DNA from: Sympetrum striolatum
Lineage: Eukaryota > Arthropoda > Insecta > Odonata > Libellulidae
Reading direction: 5' to 3'
Length of the DNA: 64,000 nt
Assembly (NCBI GenBank): GCA_947579665.1
Contig: OX388346.1
Coordinates: forward strand, 91,576,615-91,640,614
A model generated the notes under the pieces. The model had not been told where the DNA came from. It did no database searches and saw only the letters and a list, made by a program, of their open reading frames with translations. How positions within the stretch are numbered: position 1 is the first letter of the stretch; every line of letters starts with the position of its first letter. A program made the translations under genes and the position numbers. Of this stretch, positions 1 to 12,654 are shown piece by piece.

Positions 1-1264
1 ATCTGATTCGAAAATGTAGGGGAATATTAAATTGGTAATTTATTTGAAATTTAGGCCGATCTTGCCTAGAAAGTGAATTTGTACTTATGATACCATCCCT
101 AGCATTAATACAGCATAGTTGGGAGGTTCCCTTAATGGTACACTCTCTCTTCACTGATAGGACTTCCTATGGACTGCGTCTCTTTCACCGACGACTGGAG
201 ATACGGGCGCCGTTATGATTAATTTGGAGAAAACTCTGAGCCTACTTAAGGCATTCATTTACGTCAATGAATATAAAAGTTTTAATCTTACTATATAAAA
301 TAAAAGTGCTGACAAGAGATGCGAAGTAGGCCCGTAAAATTGTTTGGGAACGCCCTACATTCCCATTCTTTTCCATTATCAAATTTCTCTGAATTATTTT
401 CGGTCATTCGTGCGACGATTCAATGGAAAGTTCCCAGCGAGAGAATGGCCATTTAAAGAAACATTGTTTATTAAATGAACAAAAATGTTGGTCTTTACGG
501 AAAAATTTTCCGCTTCTGAATTAGAAGATAGAAAAATTTTGCGTACCAATTCTGTTATAGTCAAAATGTTTATGGAACATGTAAACCATTCCTGCTTTTC
601 TGAGCAAGAATGGGTCGGTTTGCGTTCCACTGGGAGGGGTACATACAATGGAAGGATTTATCAATCAAACATCTCCCTGATACAGCGAACGCCAATCTCC
701 ATCGAAAGATTTAAATGTGCAGATAAATGATTCACCTGTAAATTAAATAATAGTGACTAAATAAAGAACGACTAATAGAACTACCGGTTGCTTTGTGCTG
801 ATCATATAGAGAAGGAACTAAAGTCCAGTTGGAACTGTTCAGATTAAATTTGCATGTCATTTAAAACAAAACGTGACCAGACTCACTGCACACCAAGAAC
901 ATCACGAGAAAATCCTCTATTGAAACCTAAAGATAACGGGCTTTCTTAGATTCTATAGAAAAATTAACACCGCTTGCTCCCAAAAATGAAAATTTTGGTA
1001 TTTTGGTCTCCCAATATCAGCTATTAAGATAGAAATAAATTTCTAATTCTTAGATACTACTACGGAAATCCATAATATATATTTCCCTGAATATCCTTTA
1101 CACATAGTGTAAAATTCCAAATTACTTGGAATTCGCTCAAACTTCGAACAAAGTTTACTCATAAAGAAGAGATAAATGCCTACGACAAAATTCCTTGATT
1201 TTTTTCTTTTTTTCTTTCTTTTCAAGTATTATTCTGCAGAATGTTGAAAATTAAAATATTTAAT
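1..1264. other. Non-coding AT-rich stretch
   Basis: No recognisable gene. Short open frames on opposite strands at about 394-730 overlap each other and match no family I know. I see no repeat longer than simple A/T runs and a pyrimidine-rich patch near 1197-1223. Confidence 0.5.
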
Positions 1265-1370
1265 CTTACAAAAAATCCATGGCAAACAAACTTTTACTAG
1301 ACCACTAATTTAGTGGAAAATAAAATTAGTGGTCTAGTAAAAGTTTGTTTACCATGGATTTTTTACAAGT
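1265..1370. repeat. Long near-perfect inverted repeat (hairpin or foldback element)
   Basis: Two arms of about 45 bp (about 1265-1312 and 1322-1370) are reverse complements, separated by only about 10 bases. The shared arm contains ATTAGTGGTCTAGTAAAAG followed by TTTGTTT, a single G/A mismatch, CCATGGATTTTTT and a short mismatch near the outer end. Such arms would fold into a stem of more than 40 bp. This could be a foldback MITE, two head-to-head copies of a terminal repeat, or a small-RNA hairpin. No target-site duplication is obvious, so the class is open. Confidence 0.8.
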
Positions 1371-2833
1371 TAATAAGTACCATAAAATTAACCCTGATTC
1401 GGTATCGTTTATTTAATCTTATCTTTAAATTATTCGTCCTTATTCTTAAAATTTCAACTGTGAAAATTGCTGTTTTTCTATCGATCTCAAAAGGCGAACC
1501 TGCCGTTCGTTAATCAGTGAAAGATATTCGAAGTGTTCCAGACGCATGACGTGACCAATAAGTGTTTCTTTACTCAAATATCACCGATAGCTCTACTCTT
1601 TTATAATGAAGCAACGTGAACTTATAGGTATTTAGAAAAAAATCCGATGTCTTCTAACTCAATTTAGAGGAATGGTGCCGTATTAGAAAAATAAAACCAA
1701 CGTTATCATTTCCACAGAATTGTCTAAACCTTATATGAAATTATGTACCCTAAATATACATTCTTACAAATTAGAAGGTTGGCTTCATTTGTTGGCATTT
1801 CGTATTTAGCATATAGTTCTTTAAAATAATTTGGAGACTTCAATGCTACGTTATAGAATATAGATATTTCTAATGATTGATACAATCACCTCCAGAAATT
1901 ATAGAATTACACAAAGGCAAAAGCGAAAAACATAAGTATGTACTTGTTTAAGAGAAACGCTGTGATGGCATTGACCATTGCGCAGAGGTGACGCAAAGCG
2001 GGGAAAGTGCGCGACCCGGAACTACAGGTGCCGTCACCACGAAGAGTTTGGAGGAAGTGCGGGCCCTTTACCGTTCAGCTATTTTACTATTCTAAAATTT
2101 GTGTGCAGGAAAAAGTGATGATAACCTCCAAAATTCTGCAAAAAGGCGCCTCAGCTCGAGATGGCGGTGCATGAGGGAGGAGAGATTAAGATAGATTGAG
2201 GACAACTGAGCTAAAAAATTGACGTCAAATTTATGCATAAATTGTGGCTTTCAAAATTTACAACGATTTCTCTCGGGTACATATTAGGTGCGACCAAAGT
2301 AAAAATAAACGGTAACACCTTTAATCGATATTTTCAACGATCTTCTTGAAAGATCTATGTTGTGGTAATTTTTCAACGTTTTATAATGAATGGAATACTG
2401 CTTCTGGCTTGTATTTAATGCCAACTCATATCTTGATTTTGGAAGCTTTAGCTATCACTATGGAAACAATTTGCAAGGAATTGTTCCAATGGAAGCTATC
2501 CTTACAAGCCATTTGCATATTATCCTTTTATATATAACGTATTACCAAAATTATTTAACATTTTTAAGTACTAATTTTATGGGATTCATTACAACTTAAA
2601 TTTAATAGCTCCCATTACGGGAAATGGTAAATTGTCTCAGTTATAATTTTGGAAAAACTTTGTCACAGAAAAATTTTAAAATCATATCAGATTTGCAACA
2701 GATCTAGTCCTTGAGTTGATTATTTTCACAAATGGTTTTCATTTTGTAATTGTAATGGAAATAATTCTAGGATGCATGAACTTATTTTTTTATTACTTAA
2801 TTGATTTTCTTATTTAATAATAAAACTCTAGGT
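1371..2833. other. Non-coding stretch with one GC-rich pocket
   Basis: No recognisable gene. About 1970-2170 is richer in G+C and CpG than its surroundings, with runs such as GCGCGACCCGG and GGCGCCTCAGCTCGAGATGG, and could be regulatory or an old repeat. The rest is AT-rich with short open frames I cannot assign. Confidence 0.4.
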
Positions 2834-3201
2834 CAGTGTTTCCCAAACTTTTTCGAGCCGCCGCCCCCTTGGATCCATAAACCTAAACTCAACGCCCCCC
2901 AATCCGTAGCTTTAAAATAACAATCAGAATCATAGACTAAATAAACAAATGAGGAAGGTTTTAATAATTAAATTAAAAACAATGACTAATCAAATGTTTA
3001 TTTAGAATACAATAGATTTATAGTTTTCATAGCACATTTATGCAAAAGACTTAATACACAATTAAAGGAACTTAAGTGAGAATATACTTTTTACATAAAA
3101 ATAAATTATCAAAACAAATAATTTTAAGAAAGCTTTTTTTAGAAGTTTACATGTTATTTGATTACTTAAATCAAGCTTATCATTAACTTTGGGAACCACT
3201 G
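2834..3201. mobile_element. Non-autonomous hAT-like MITE, 368 bp
   Basis: The left end reads CAGTGTTTCCCAAACTTT. The right end, reverse-complemented, reads CAGTGGTTCCCAAAGTT, giving imperfect terminal inverted repeats of about 17 bp beginning CAGTG. The flanks are CTCTAGGT (2826-2833) and ATCTAGAT (3202-3209), an 8-bp target duplication matching at 6 of 8 positions with TA at its centre. An 8-bp duplication and CAG..TTCCCAAA-type ends are characteristic of hAT transposons, and the nnnTAnnn pattern is known from the Buster group. Just inside the left end is a C-rich tract with CCGCCGCCCCCTTGG, common in this style of element. There is no transposase frame, so mobility would need an enzyme from elsewhere. 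Confidence 0.8.
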
Positions 3202-3540
3202 ATCTAGATCTTCCTCAGCATTCCTAATAAATTTTCATTTAATTAGCCATTTTACCAAAAGAAATCACACTTGAAATGTATCAATAATTTCCATATGCTG
3301 TCATAATATTCCTCTCTCTTTTATCTAAATGGGATAATCTTTATTTAACTATGTAGCAGTGTGGATGTCCTTTTTCTGTGTTTTTTGTGAGAGGTCGCAA
3401 GAGGTACAAGCGCAGAGGGATGCGTTAGTGACGATAATCTCCTGTACCTTGATGGCACTTTGAAATAAAGGATATTCCTGAGTTGAGAGTCACTTCTATC
3501 TTTTCCTCAAAACACCCCAGTGTATCCTCGCTACAACTAA
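3202..3540. other. Non-coding stretch beside the MITE
   Basis: No gene recognised. CpG frequency is still ordinary here (several at 3390-3440), which sets the left edge of the CpG-poor block that follows. A 15-bp motif TTTCCCTTATCTCTA is repeated about twice just beyond, at 3567-3600. Confidence 0.4.
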
Positions 3541-6500
3541 GCAATAATTCAGCTGGATAACTTATATTTCCCTTATCTCTATTTCCCTTATCTCTATTTC
3601 CTCTCCTTGTATTCTTCCCAATTATTTGGGATGTATGACCTCTTTTAAACTTTAATGGATAAAGATAAGAGGCACACAATCATAAAAGAAAAAATGAGAA
3701 CACTATTTTTTAAAGAGAATCTCATTACATAAAAATAAGCAAGATAGAAATGTCATGCATCTAAAATAAGGGTAAGTTATAAAAACACTGCACAGAATTT
3801 AAAAAATTAAAACTCATAGAATATACTAAAGCAAAATGCAAGAAAGAAGACACAGTTGCCTCAGAAAGCAGTGACTTGCACATAAATTCATCTGAAAGAT
3901 GTTCTTTTGAATGTAAATAAGGAAAAATATTAAAGATTAACAAAAAAGATGCTCTGAATATATTGAGATTACATTTCGAATGTACAAACTGCTTCATGTA
4001 TAAGAAAAAATCTCTTGGGATATGAAGTAAGGATTTTTCTTTGTGAAAATAAATAAGCAGCAAAATAACCATAGAATAGGAGAGAAAGATGACATAATTC
4101 AAAGAAACTGAATCCCCTCATTTTTAGATGAATGAAATTAAATCATATAAAAGTAAGAATGTGAAAGATCAGTTGTTGAAGGCCTTGGATTGGTAAAATG
4201 TTTTACTTCAAAATTTTCAGAAAAAAGGAAAACGGTTTATGGACCAAATACTTGAAATAGCAGGACGTATGGTTGAAAAATTTCCACCCCACACTAAATT
4301 ATTTCTTTCCAGAGAATTTTACAAATTCAATATTAAGATTTTTTATTGCCTAAGTTAACAACATGGAATCTGTATTATGGAGATCAAGAAAACTGCTAGT
4401 TCTCTAAAACAACCAAGAGTCAATAAAATATGGGATGAGAAACAAGGCACACTGAAGCTCAAGTAAAGGAATGCGATATTCCTCAATATGCTCCTTTCAA
4501 TGCAGTTGAAGAATACCAAAGAAACAATAAGATTGTGGTTATTCTCCCTCAGGATAAGAGATTTAGGCTTAAGAGTGTTAAATTTTGAGGTCTAGTGATG
4601 AATTTGGTGAGAATAATTATTTATTTGTTGAATATTTGAGGAATGGAAGAAAATCTATTGTTCTCTGATATTAAAGATAAGACAGCAGAAACTCTTCGTC
4701 AATGCTTAAATTTCCATTCCAGAAAATAAATGATACAAAAAGGTAAGTGTTTGGAGAGAGGTTTTAGAGAAATATTGAACTTCTTGGTAAATAAATTTGC
4801 ATTTGTTAAGAGTGGAATCTTTTTTTTATCAAAATCAGTCAGTGATTGCTGTGGCATTAATTCTGGTTTTCGCTTAGACATAAGTAGGGTAGTTGACCTC
4901 AAAGAATGTGTTTCAAGAAAGAACCTACTTAGTTGAATGTCTAGAATGAATTTTCTGAACATTTATCCTTTGCAGGTTATTTTTTGAGAAAGATTGTTTT
5001 TACTTGAACAAATTAATTAAATAAAGTTAATTGTTCATCTGAAAAAAATAAAGAAGTAGATTAACTATTGTTAAAGGAACATCAATGATTAGTTTGATCT
5101 AAAATTAGGCCTTACAATCAAAATTGTAGGAATCAAGAAACGAATTAATTACTATTTTACTAATTCCTATGCATAGTTCATTATCAGGTAATTAATAATT
5201 GAAAAATAGCCCTATGTGAGAAAATTGATATGAAATTTTAAGTGTAAGAATGATAATATTTTCAAAAGAATGATGGTAATAGTAAATAATCAAAATATTA
5301 AGTACCAAATTTAGAAAAGCTGCTCTCAGAGAGATCTAGGGCTAATCAATGGAAGCAAGAAGAACCAAAGATCCAAAGAAAGTCTTCCTCTCCTAATTAA
5401 ACAAGATGAGGCTTGATGAAAACAGCATCGAATTTCTATTTAATTAGATGGCTAAGGTCTTGAAGCTGTAGCTTTTTTATGTCTATTATATGAAGATATT
5501 TTCGTGGATTTGTGTACTGATGGTAATTTTTATAGATTGTAGCTGATGGTAATGGCTATAAGCAAATAGAACTGAAAGGTAACAGGAATGTGAAATTTAA
5601 GAGCCATTTCCTCTAAAATAATTGGGTGAATTATATAGGAGAAGAATGAACTGATCCTAAAACATCCTCCCCCTCATAGAAGTTAGAAATAGGACAAAAT
5701 CATATGTTGTGGTTTTTTATTTAGAGTATTTATTACCATCAACTTTAAGATCAAACTCTTGAGCCAAGCCATATTATTACCACTTACTTCAAGATCAACT
5801 TCAGCATCAATTGTATTTGCCTCAAACTCTTAAACAAACCAGCAATTCAAATAAAAAATGGAAAACATAATCATAACTATGTTCTTTCGTCACTCATGTA
5901 ATTAACAATATTGGTTGTACCTTATGGAAGGGTTTCATCCCCATCATAATAATTTTTATGTTTATGATGGAGTAGGTTATGGACAATTCTAAATGACACA
6001 TACTACAATTAAAAATTATGCAAATTTTCACTAGCAAAGATACCAAAAGTAAGATGGAACCATCTCAAAATCAGTCATAAATACTAAGGCAACAAAGAAT
6101 TAACCTTAAGTTTTCCATAAAATTAGAGAGAGTTTGACCAAATGAGAGAGAAAATCCAGGAGAAGCATGATCTATAATCAAAAAATATTTCTATTAAATG
6201 TATATTTATATTAAATTTCTATATTTAAAAAGTACTGCACAAAGTTATTAAAAATTTAAATGTTAAAAGATACTTCCAAAAATATGATGCTATATATAAT
6301 TACATATACTTTGCCTGATTACTCTATGTACCTGTCAATGCTACAATAGCAAAATAAAGATTTGTACAAAAATAGTTTAGTATTATTCTTCTTTGTATGA
6401 TGATGCATGTTAGTTTGTATCATTAAATTCATTACAAGGTGTTTGCTTATCAAGAAAGGTCATGCATCTCTCTCCTGTGTTTATTAGTATTATTTTATAG

Positions 6501-8880
6501 AATAATAACACATTGATAGATATTATAATATATTCCATCAACATCATTTCTTTGTTTAGAAGCATTTATATTAAAGGTGAGATCATATCAAAGAACTAAT
6601 TTTTAACTTTCAGAGAGACATAGTAATGGAAAACTCAGTCATAAAAGCAATAGAAATCAATATTTTGTGTCACAATACCACTCCATCACAAAGCCACCAT
6701 GAATTAAAATCATCAGATAGAAGATTTATATGAATTACCTGCAATAGAATACCACAAAAGGCAATATGTAAAGGAAAATCTTATGTATTCAGGATATCAA
6801 GAATCTTATAATTAGGTGAAGTGAAGATAAAGAGTCCAGAAGAGATTTGGGCAGTTTCATCAGACAGTCTCCAATATGAGCTCTTTGAGCGTTAAGAGCT
6901 GGTGTAAATTAAATTAAATAAGAGAAAAAATTAAATTTTAAATATGTAAATTAAAATAAAATTTTCAAGATGGTCAGTCAAGCTCAATGAATACTTCTAC
7001 AATCAATAAAGGAAATACAAGTGAAGAGCTTCTAATTATGACATTTCTATTCAAGGAGAGTCTAAATAAAGATTATTCTCAGAAGCCAATGCAGTGAATT
7101 TTAATGGTTATGAGAAGCTTTGCAATTGCTCTATGAAATCATTAAAATATGTCATTCTATACTTTGGGGTTAAAATTGTTACTTGATGAAACTATTCAAG
7201 CTAATATTTCGAATAATTTAAATTCATAATAATATTTTATATATTACTTCATCTGATCCAACTTAAGTAGAGTAAAAAAGTTAAGGATATTTTATCTGGG
7301 GATGAAGAGTTTTCTCTTATTTCTCTCCTACTCCCTTCACTGTAATTATAGTCCAAGCATTTTGTTATATCTGTCTCTACAATGAGTAATAAAGAGGCTC
7401 TTATGTAGAAATTTTAATTTATTATTAAGTTAATATATAGAGCTGGTAGAAAAATCTAGATTTCTAAAATCAAAAATCTATTTCAATGTCAAAATAACAA
7501 TGGATAGATTTAAATAATGATAAAAACTTGATACAGAAGATATTCTTATTATATATTTTTCATATTTTTAACTTTTATGGTTAACTTTTATAGTTTACAC
7601 CTGTTTATAGGAAAATTCCAGGATAGCTATATTTTAATTGTATAGTCTGAAGCAGACTTTGCATTGGGGCAGTCACCCATCCATAAGCTGTAGGATGTTA
7701 GCTTCTTGTGATGGAATCTATTTAGAGCATATATAATATCTCAGATAATACACTTGGTTCAATAGTAACAAATGGCAATGTTTATGAAATGCTATAATAT
7801 GTTAATAGCTAACTAAATACCAAAAATGTTAAAAATACCTGGAGACATGGATTTGCTCACAAAATGAAATAATTCTCTATTGTATACTTAATAATGAAAA
7901 TAAAATAACAACTTAGATAGATGTTTATCAACAGAGGTATTTCATTTATCTGACATATTAAATTAATCATTAATGAGTGCATTTAATATGCATACATTTT
8001 TCAGTGAATATGTTGAATTCAGATTCAGATTAAGCAGAAAATTTAATGAAACAAACATGTGGTTTTTGTATAGAGACTGCATAAGAATGTAATACTTTCT
8101 ATCTGCATTATCACAATTATTTAAGTGCACATTAATGGTGACATGCCTCTAGTTTACATGGATCCTGGTTAATCCATAGCACAGCACTAAAAATTCTTAA
8201 CACAATTATTGAGAATCTACTAATATCTTTATTGGAAAAGCCTGGGTTATAATATATTAAATCTTAATATGGTGTCACATCAACTATTAACTAACCCTGT
8301 TTATAGAAAGAAGTGGCAATGAATTGACTACTTTGTGTTAACCGCAAAATCTTGAGAAATTTGTACACTTCTGAAAAAGTTGGAAATAGGAATATTTGGA
8401 AAACTAAGAACATTTGGGATGAGATAAAAATGACAACACTATATAATTGAAGATTTCTAAGGAGATACTAAGGACTTAATAAATAAGATGATTTTCAACC
8501 CTTTCACAGCTACGCAATACTTAAGACCAAATTGTGTTTTGTTGTCTTTGTATTGGTGATTCTCAAGAGTTTAAATATGTATAACCAATAGTATAAAAGT
8601 TTGTTATTTTACTAATAATTTTCAAAATCACATCATATAGGCAGAAATAAATAAACTGCATTAATTGAAAGGGATTTTTTTTATGGGAAGGGATCTTTCT
8701 TTTTATGCTAAGCTACTGTTGCCCTTTATTGGTGAATGGGATTATGGGATACAAAATTATGTTGAGCTGTAAATTAGAGCTGCTGCATAAAACTGGCACA
8801 GTGTATTCTTTTTCAACTTATTGTTAGTTTCTTAAATGTATGCAAATCAGCGAATATTAAACATTCTATAAACACAAAAA
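3541..8880. other. 5.3-kb CpG desert, no recognisable gene or repeat
   Basis: By hand count this AT-rich stretch holds only about 15 CpG dinucleotides. Two of them lie between about 5890 and 8340. Directly to the right, 9361-9540 alone holds roughly a dozen. TG and CA are common, as expected if CpGs were lost by deamination of methylated cytosine. No open frame exceeds about 113 codons; the longest, on the minus strand at 3761-4102, is hydrophobic, AT-driven and matches nothing I know. I see no transposon ends or tandem arrays beyond a two-copy 15-bp motif near 3567. It may be a germline-methylated transcribed unit such as an intron, or DNA of separate origin; the sequence alone does not decide. 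Confidence 0.75.
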
Positions 8881-10589
8881 ATGCTCCACAAAAAAATATT
8901 TGGAGCTAACCTTGTGTTTTTCCCCCTCTCTCGCAATGGAGAAGCTCCAGATAACATTGGAATACCTTCAATGAAATATGGGTCGAATCTATTTCTATAT
9001 AAGAGTTGGGTATGTCAAGCCTGAGTCTTCATTTACAATAGGACGTATTACTCTAAGTTTCCCTTAGTTAAGTATTCAATCCTTTCTTTATTATTTAAAC
9101 TGAATTCTCATTTTGCGTTTGCCGTAAATTTTGTTTGACCTTATATGTATATCCATCCACATAAATACATGATATTTCATTCAGTGGCAACAGCAGCAGA
9201 TCAGGAATCAAAACCTCGTAAATTGCAATATTTTCATTAGTGTCATTAGAACATAGTATTGGAAAGGGCATAAATTATTATAATTCAAGGACATAAAAAA
9301 ATTTCAAATTAAAACAGGTTTTTCAAACAGAGTCATGTGGTAGCCTCGAGAGAGGACTCATTCATTGAAACTTAGATTTTATTCTAGCGCGTCAAAAGAG
9401 CGAGAAACAGAAATAATATCGTTTCTGTTTCCCTGTGATTTCGTTTCGTTTCCGAGTATTTCCAATTTTCTCTTTACCGTATTCTCGATTGAGTGAGAGA
9501 CGGATGTAGTCTTCCTGATTCTGCCTTTTCGCATACGGAATGCAGTTAGAAACCAGCCTTACATATTTCGAACAACTTTGAGGTTAACGATATCCTGCAA
9601 AAGATATCTCGTTTACCTTAGATAATGCAAGATATCTTCGCAAAACTTACGCTAGAAATAATTTTCATACATTTTTCTTGTGTAACTTTTCTTTAGATAC
9701 CATTGTTCGTGGTTGATGTGAATTCGCGCGAATTCTTTACGTCTGTATATTTTTCAGCTGTACTTTTTTATTTTCCATATTTCCTCTCCTTGTTATTTTT
9801 GTTGAGATCTGACATGGAAAAGCAATTTCTAATTATTCCTTTTTATAATTTTTTTCGTAGCTCCTGCGTAAACTCTCAGGCATGGAAGTGCATCCCAGCA
9901 AAGCAACTTTGGCAGAGGATCTGCAACCGACAGAATTGCGGCGTGAAAGGATTCCATAGCTGCTGAAAACATTGCAAGTATTGACCCTTGCATGTTATAA
10001 CACAACTCGACCCAGGACGCTGTAACGGTGGGCTTCCTTTTCACGACCAGAAAGATTTCTTTCAAGGAGGACCCTGCACCATGGTAGCCTGCACTTTCCG
10101 GTTTGCCTCGCCCATGGTAGCCGTGGAGAAGTAAATAAGGCAGTGGTAGTGAGTATTTTAATAGTCAGCTAGGTGTTTGTGACTGGCAGAAATCAAGACA
10201 CTCGGAGACAGCTCATATTAGAATACTTTAAGGCCTCCATTACTTAAATCTTATTTCCGAAAGCTCCTTATTTTCCGTCTACTCTTCTTCTTCTTTCTTT
10301 TCAGGTAAATGACATCCGTAGTCAACCACCAAGAAATTTACCCTACAATATTGTTAGCAATAATGCAACTAGTGATACACCTGATTGTATTTATTCCATC
10401 TGTGTTTTCGCGGGTTTTTTTCACTCCCCTTCTTGTGTGAGCGTTTTCCCGCACAGTGGGTTTTTCTGGGAAAGCCTTCAGCCAAGGAGTTTTTCCCCAC
10501 ACCCCAATTATTTTATTTTTTTACCACTTCTTTTTATTTTTCTTTATATATATATATTTGTATTTTTATTCCACCTTTTTTGTAATTAA
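8881..10589. other. Non-coding stretch with normal CpG
   Basis: No gene recognised. CpG returns to ordinary levels here. The part from about 10385 to 10590 is T-rich and leads directly into a LINE 3' end, so it may be the 3' UTR of that element. A 17-codon frame with a good start context (CACCATGG) lies at 10079-10132 and contains CCATGGTAGCC twice, but it is too short to call. Confidence 0.4.
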
Positions 10590-10672
10590 CATTAGTTATC
10601 CTTAATGGTTAAGTGTAAGAGAGGCCCTAATGGGCCTAACCTCGCCAAATAAAGAATTTTTATTATTATTAG
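10590..10672 (+). mobile_element. 3' end of a LINE with (TTA)n tail
   Basis: A perfect 6-bp stem, AGGCCC (10622-10627) and GGGCCT (10632-10637), with a TAAT loop is followed by AACCTCGCCAAATAAAG and a TTATTATTATTA tail. The same layout of short hairpin, CTCGCC(C)AAATAAAGA and TTA microsatellite ends two other fragments in this window (36668-36755 minus, 49293-49372 plus). Non-LTR retrotransposons of several clades end in short-repeat tails instead of poly(A). The fragment carries no coding sequence that I can recognise. The body to the left, perhaps from 10385, is probably 3' UTR. Confidence 0.65.
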
Positions 10673-12289
10673 AATACGTATTGCAATGCATGTTAATCTT
10701 CTTCCTTTACTTCTTCGTATTCTCCGGGGGTTGACATCACAACATCTTTATTTGGACTAGCACTATTTATTTTTGTGCAGAGTTAGACGATGGCACCCCA
10801 TATTCCAATTTTTTGCACCTCAAATAAAAGAAAACAAACCCGAGGAACCGCGAACTAGTTGATGTGCTTACCACCTGTGGAGCCAGGGATAGCTCTAAAA
10901 ACTTGAAGTCGTCGAGAGGAGGGATGATCGGACCACCACCCCTTGAATCCACCAATGAGTAGAGTAAGCCAAGTTCTTTCGATTCTGTAGATTAGCAAAT
11001 TAACGTTATGGGATGAGTTTGAGAAAGAAACGAAAGAGAGGAAGTCTGACGTGGACTTCCTTTCTTATACCCCTGCAGTATTCTTCCATTTCTTATCCTA
11101 CAATATTGAATCTTTTTTTGGTTTGTGCAAAGAGTACATAGAGGTATTTTGAGCTTAAATACCTCATTACAGCATTAGCTCGTTCCACCCCTTGTTCAGC
11201 TGATGCCAATTGCAAATTAATATTCCAAATGGTCGAATCTGTTACATTCAGTCCCATTCGAACCATACCAACGTATTCCATCTCATCATTTTTGGAGGTT
11301 GGCAATCAATAGATTAAAACAAAACAAACACATTCTGAACGCTGTGACCCCGAAACCAGTCACTGAGGATGGTACTTGTGGCGGCGAAAATTTCGTCTTG
11401 TCTTGGCAGATATTGCACTCGAGTTCACGACCACCCTTATTTTTGGATCGCACTTTTGTAGTCGTTCCAAAATTGTTATCTTAAATCTGTCCTTGAACGA
11501 TATGTAGACCTGGCGGATTCTGGAGACTTCTATCTACTCTGATATTGGGATTCCTTCCATTTCCCTCTGTATATTTTCTCTTGGTTTAATCGGAAGCAAC
11601 CATGCGATCGCTTTCAAAACCAGTTGAGCTAAATTATTACAGAAAGAATATTTTTCATCAATGTGGTACCCCTTTGAAACAAAGATCTATTCACAAACGA
11701 CACCCCCATCCGCTGTAAAATAGTCCACAGTTCATTCGTTTTTTGCCTATACTCTCAATACGTACTCTTAATCTTGGGATATCCATCGTAAAGAAAGCAA
11801 TTTAACTTCCGCATATCGTATGAATTATTCGTATCACCTTTAAGATCTCATTGGTGGAGTCAAAATTGTATTATAAGTCAAAATAACCTCCCTGAATCAG
11901 TTACTATGAAGCTTCATGGGAATATAAATATGTGAATGCACCTATAAATGTGTTAATTTTTCGTTCCATGACAAATTAGGAAGAATAACAGTCTACCAAA
12001 TTAAAAGCATTTTTCTGGTAGAGGTTGTAAGATAAATTACTCTGAAAGCCTAGTTTTGGTGTTGAAATCGCAAATATGCATACAAAAGAATAAGGTTAAA
12101 TATTAATAAAATAACAACATTTTTTTTATTAATAAAATATGTATATGGAAAATTTTAGCCACTCCAGCCTTCAATTTTGTTTGATTCTAAACTTAAACAG
12201 GTGAAAGACATGTATTTCTCAAGGGGGAGCTTCATTTTTTCATCATAAACAGCCATTAATATCTTCCAGCAAGTACACAACGAATAATG
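10673..12289. other. Non-coding stretch, nothing recognised
   Basis: Short open frames on both strands (for example 10767-10955 minus and 11093-11305 minus) have no resemblance to families I know. There is no clear repeat or transposon end. Confidence 0.4.
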
Positions 12290-12455
12290 GTTGTAGGCCG
12301 CATGCGAACTGCGGCTCACAGGCGGCCTAATGTGTTCCACAGTGACAGCTTAGGTCATTTCGCACATTCGCTCCCAGCGGGATTCGAACCCGGGACCGCT
12401 TTCACTCAAAGGCAAACGCGCTGTCCACATGACTATCCGGGATCCACCCCCGCCA
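12290..12455 (-). mobile_element. tRNA-derived SINE, minus strand
   Basis: Read on the minus strand, from about 12455 down, a tRNA-like head carries an A-box-like TAGTCATGTGG and, about 40 bases on, an exact pol III B box GGTTCGAATCC (around 12370-12380) inside CCCGGGTTCGAATCCCGC. The unrelated 3' body contains inverted GGCCGC/GCGGCC segments that could pair (around 12297-12330). An exact B box with a degenerate A box and a non-tRNA body fits a SINE better than a working tRNA gene. The arms of a cloverleaf do not all pair by eye, and no full-length sister copy is visible here. Confidence 0.65.
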
Positions 12456-12460
12456 TTATA

Positions 12461-12638
12461 TTTCATATTTTATATCCATACAGGCATCAACATAAGAAAT
12501 GTGTTTGAAATTGAGAGAAAGGGAACTGCTAAGGAAAGTAAATTTGTAATTTCATATTTTATATCCATACAGGCATCAACATAAGAAATGTGTTTGAAAT
12601 TGAGAGAAAGGGAACTGCTAAGGAAAGTAAATTTGTAA
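12461..12638. repeat. Perfect 2 x 89-bp tandem duplication
   Basis: The 89-base unit beginning TTTCATATTTTATATCC occurs at 12461-12549 and again at 12550-12638 with no difference that I can find, so the duplication is recent or maintained. It lies directly between the minus-strand SINE and the decayed LINE that starts near 12655, so it may be part of that LINE. Confidence 0.9.
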
Positions 12639-12654
12639 TATATGTATAAATAGG

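Noticed and set aside
3761..4102. 113-codon minus-strand frame with hydrophobic segments
   Set aside because: It lies in very AT-rich CpG-poor DNA where Phe/Leu/Ile/Tyr/Lys-rich frames arise easily. It shows no family motif and no supporting splice or promoter signal.
12290..12455. Functional tRNA gene on the minus strand
   Set aside because: The B box is perfect, but the A box is degenerate, cloverleaf arms do not all pair by eye, and a non-tRNA tail follows.
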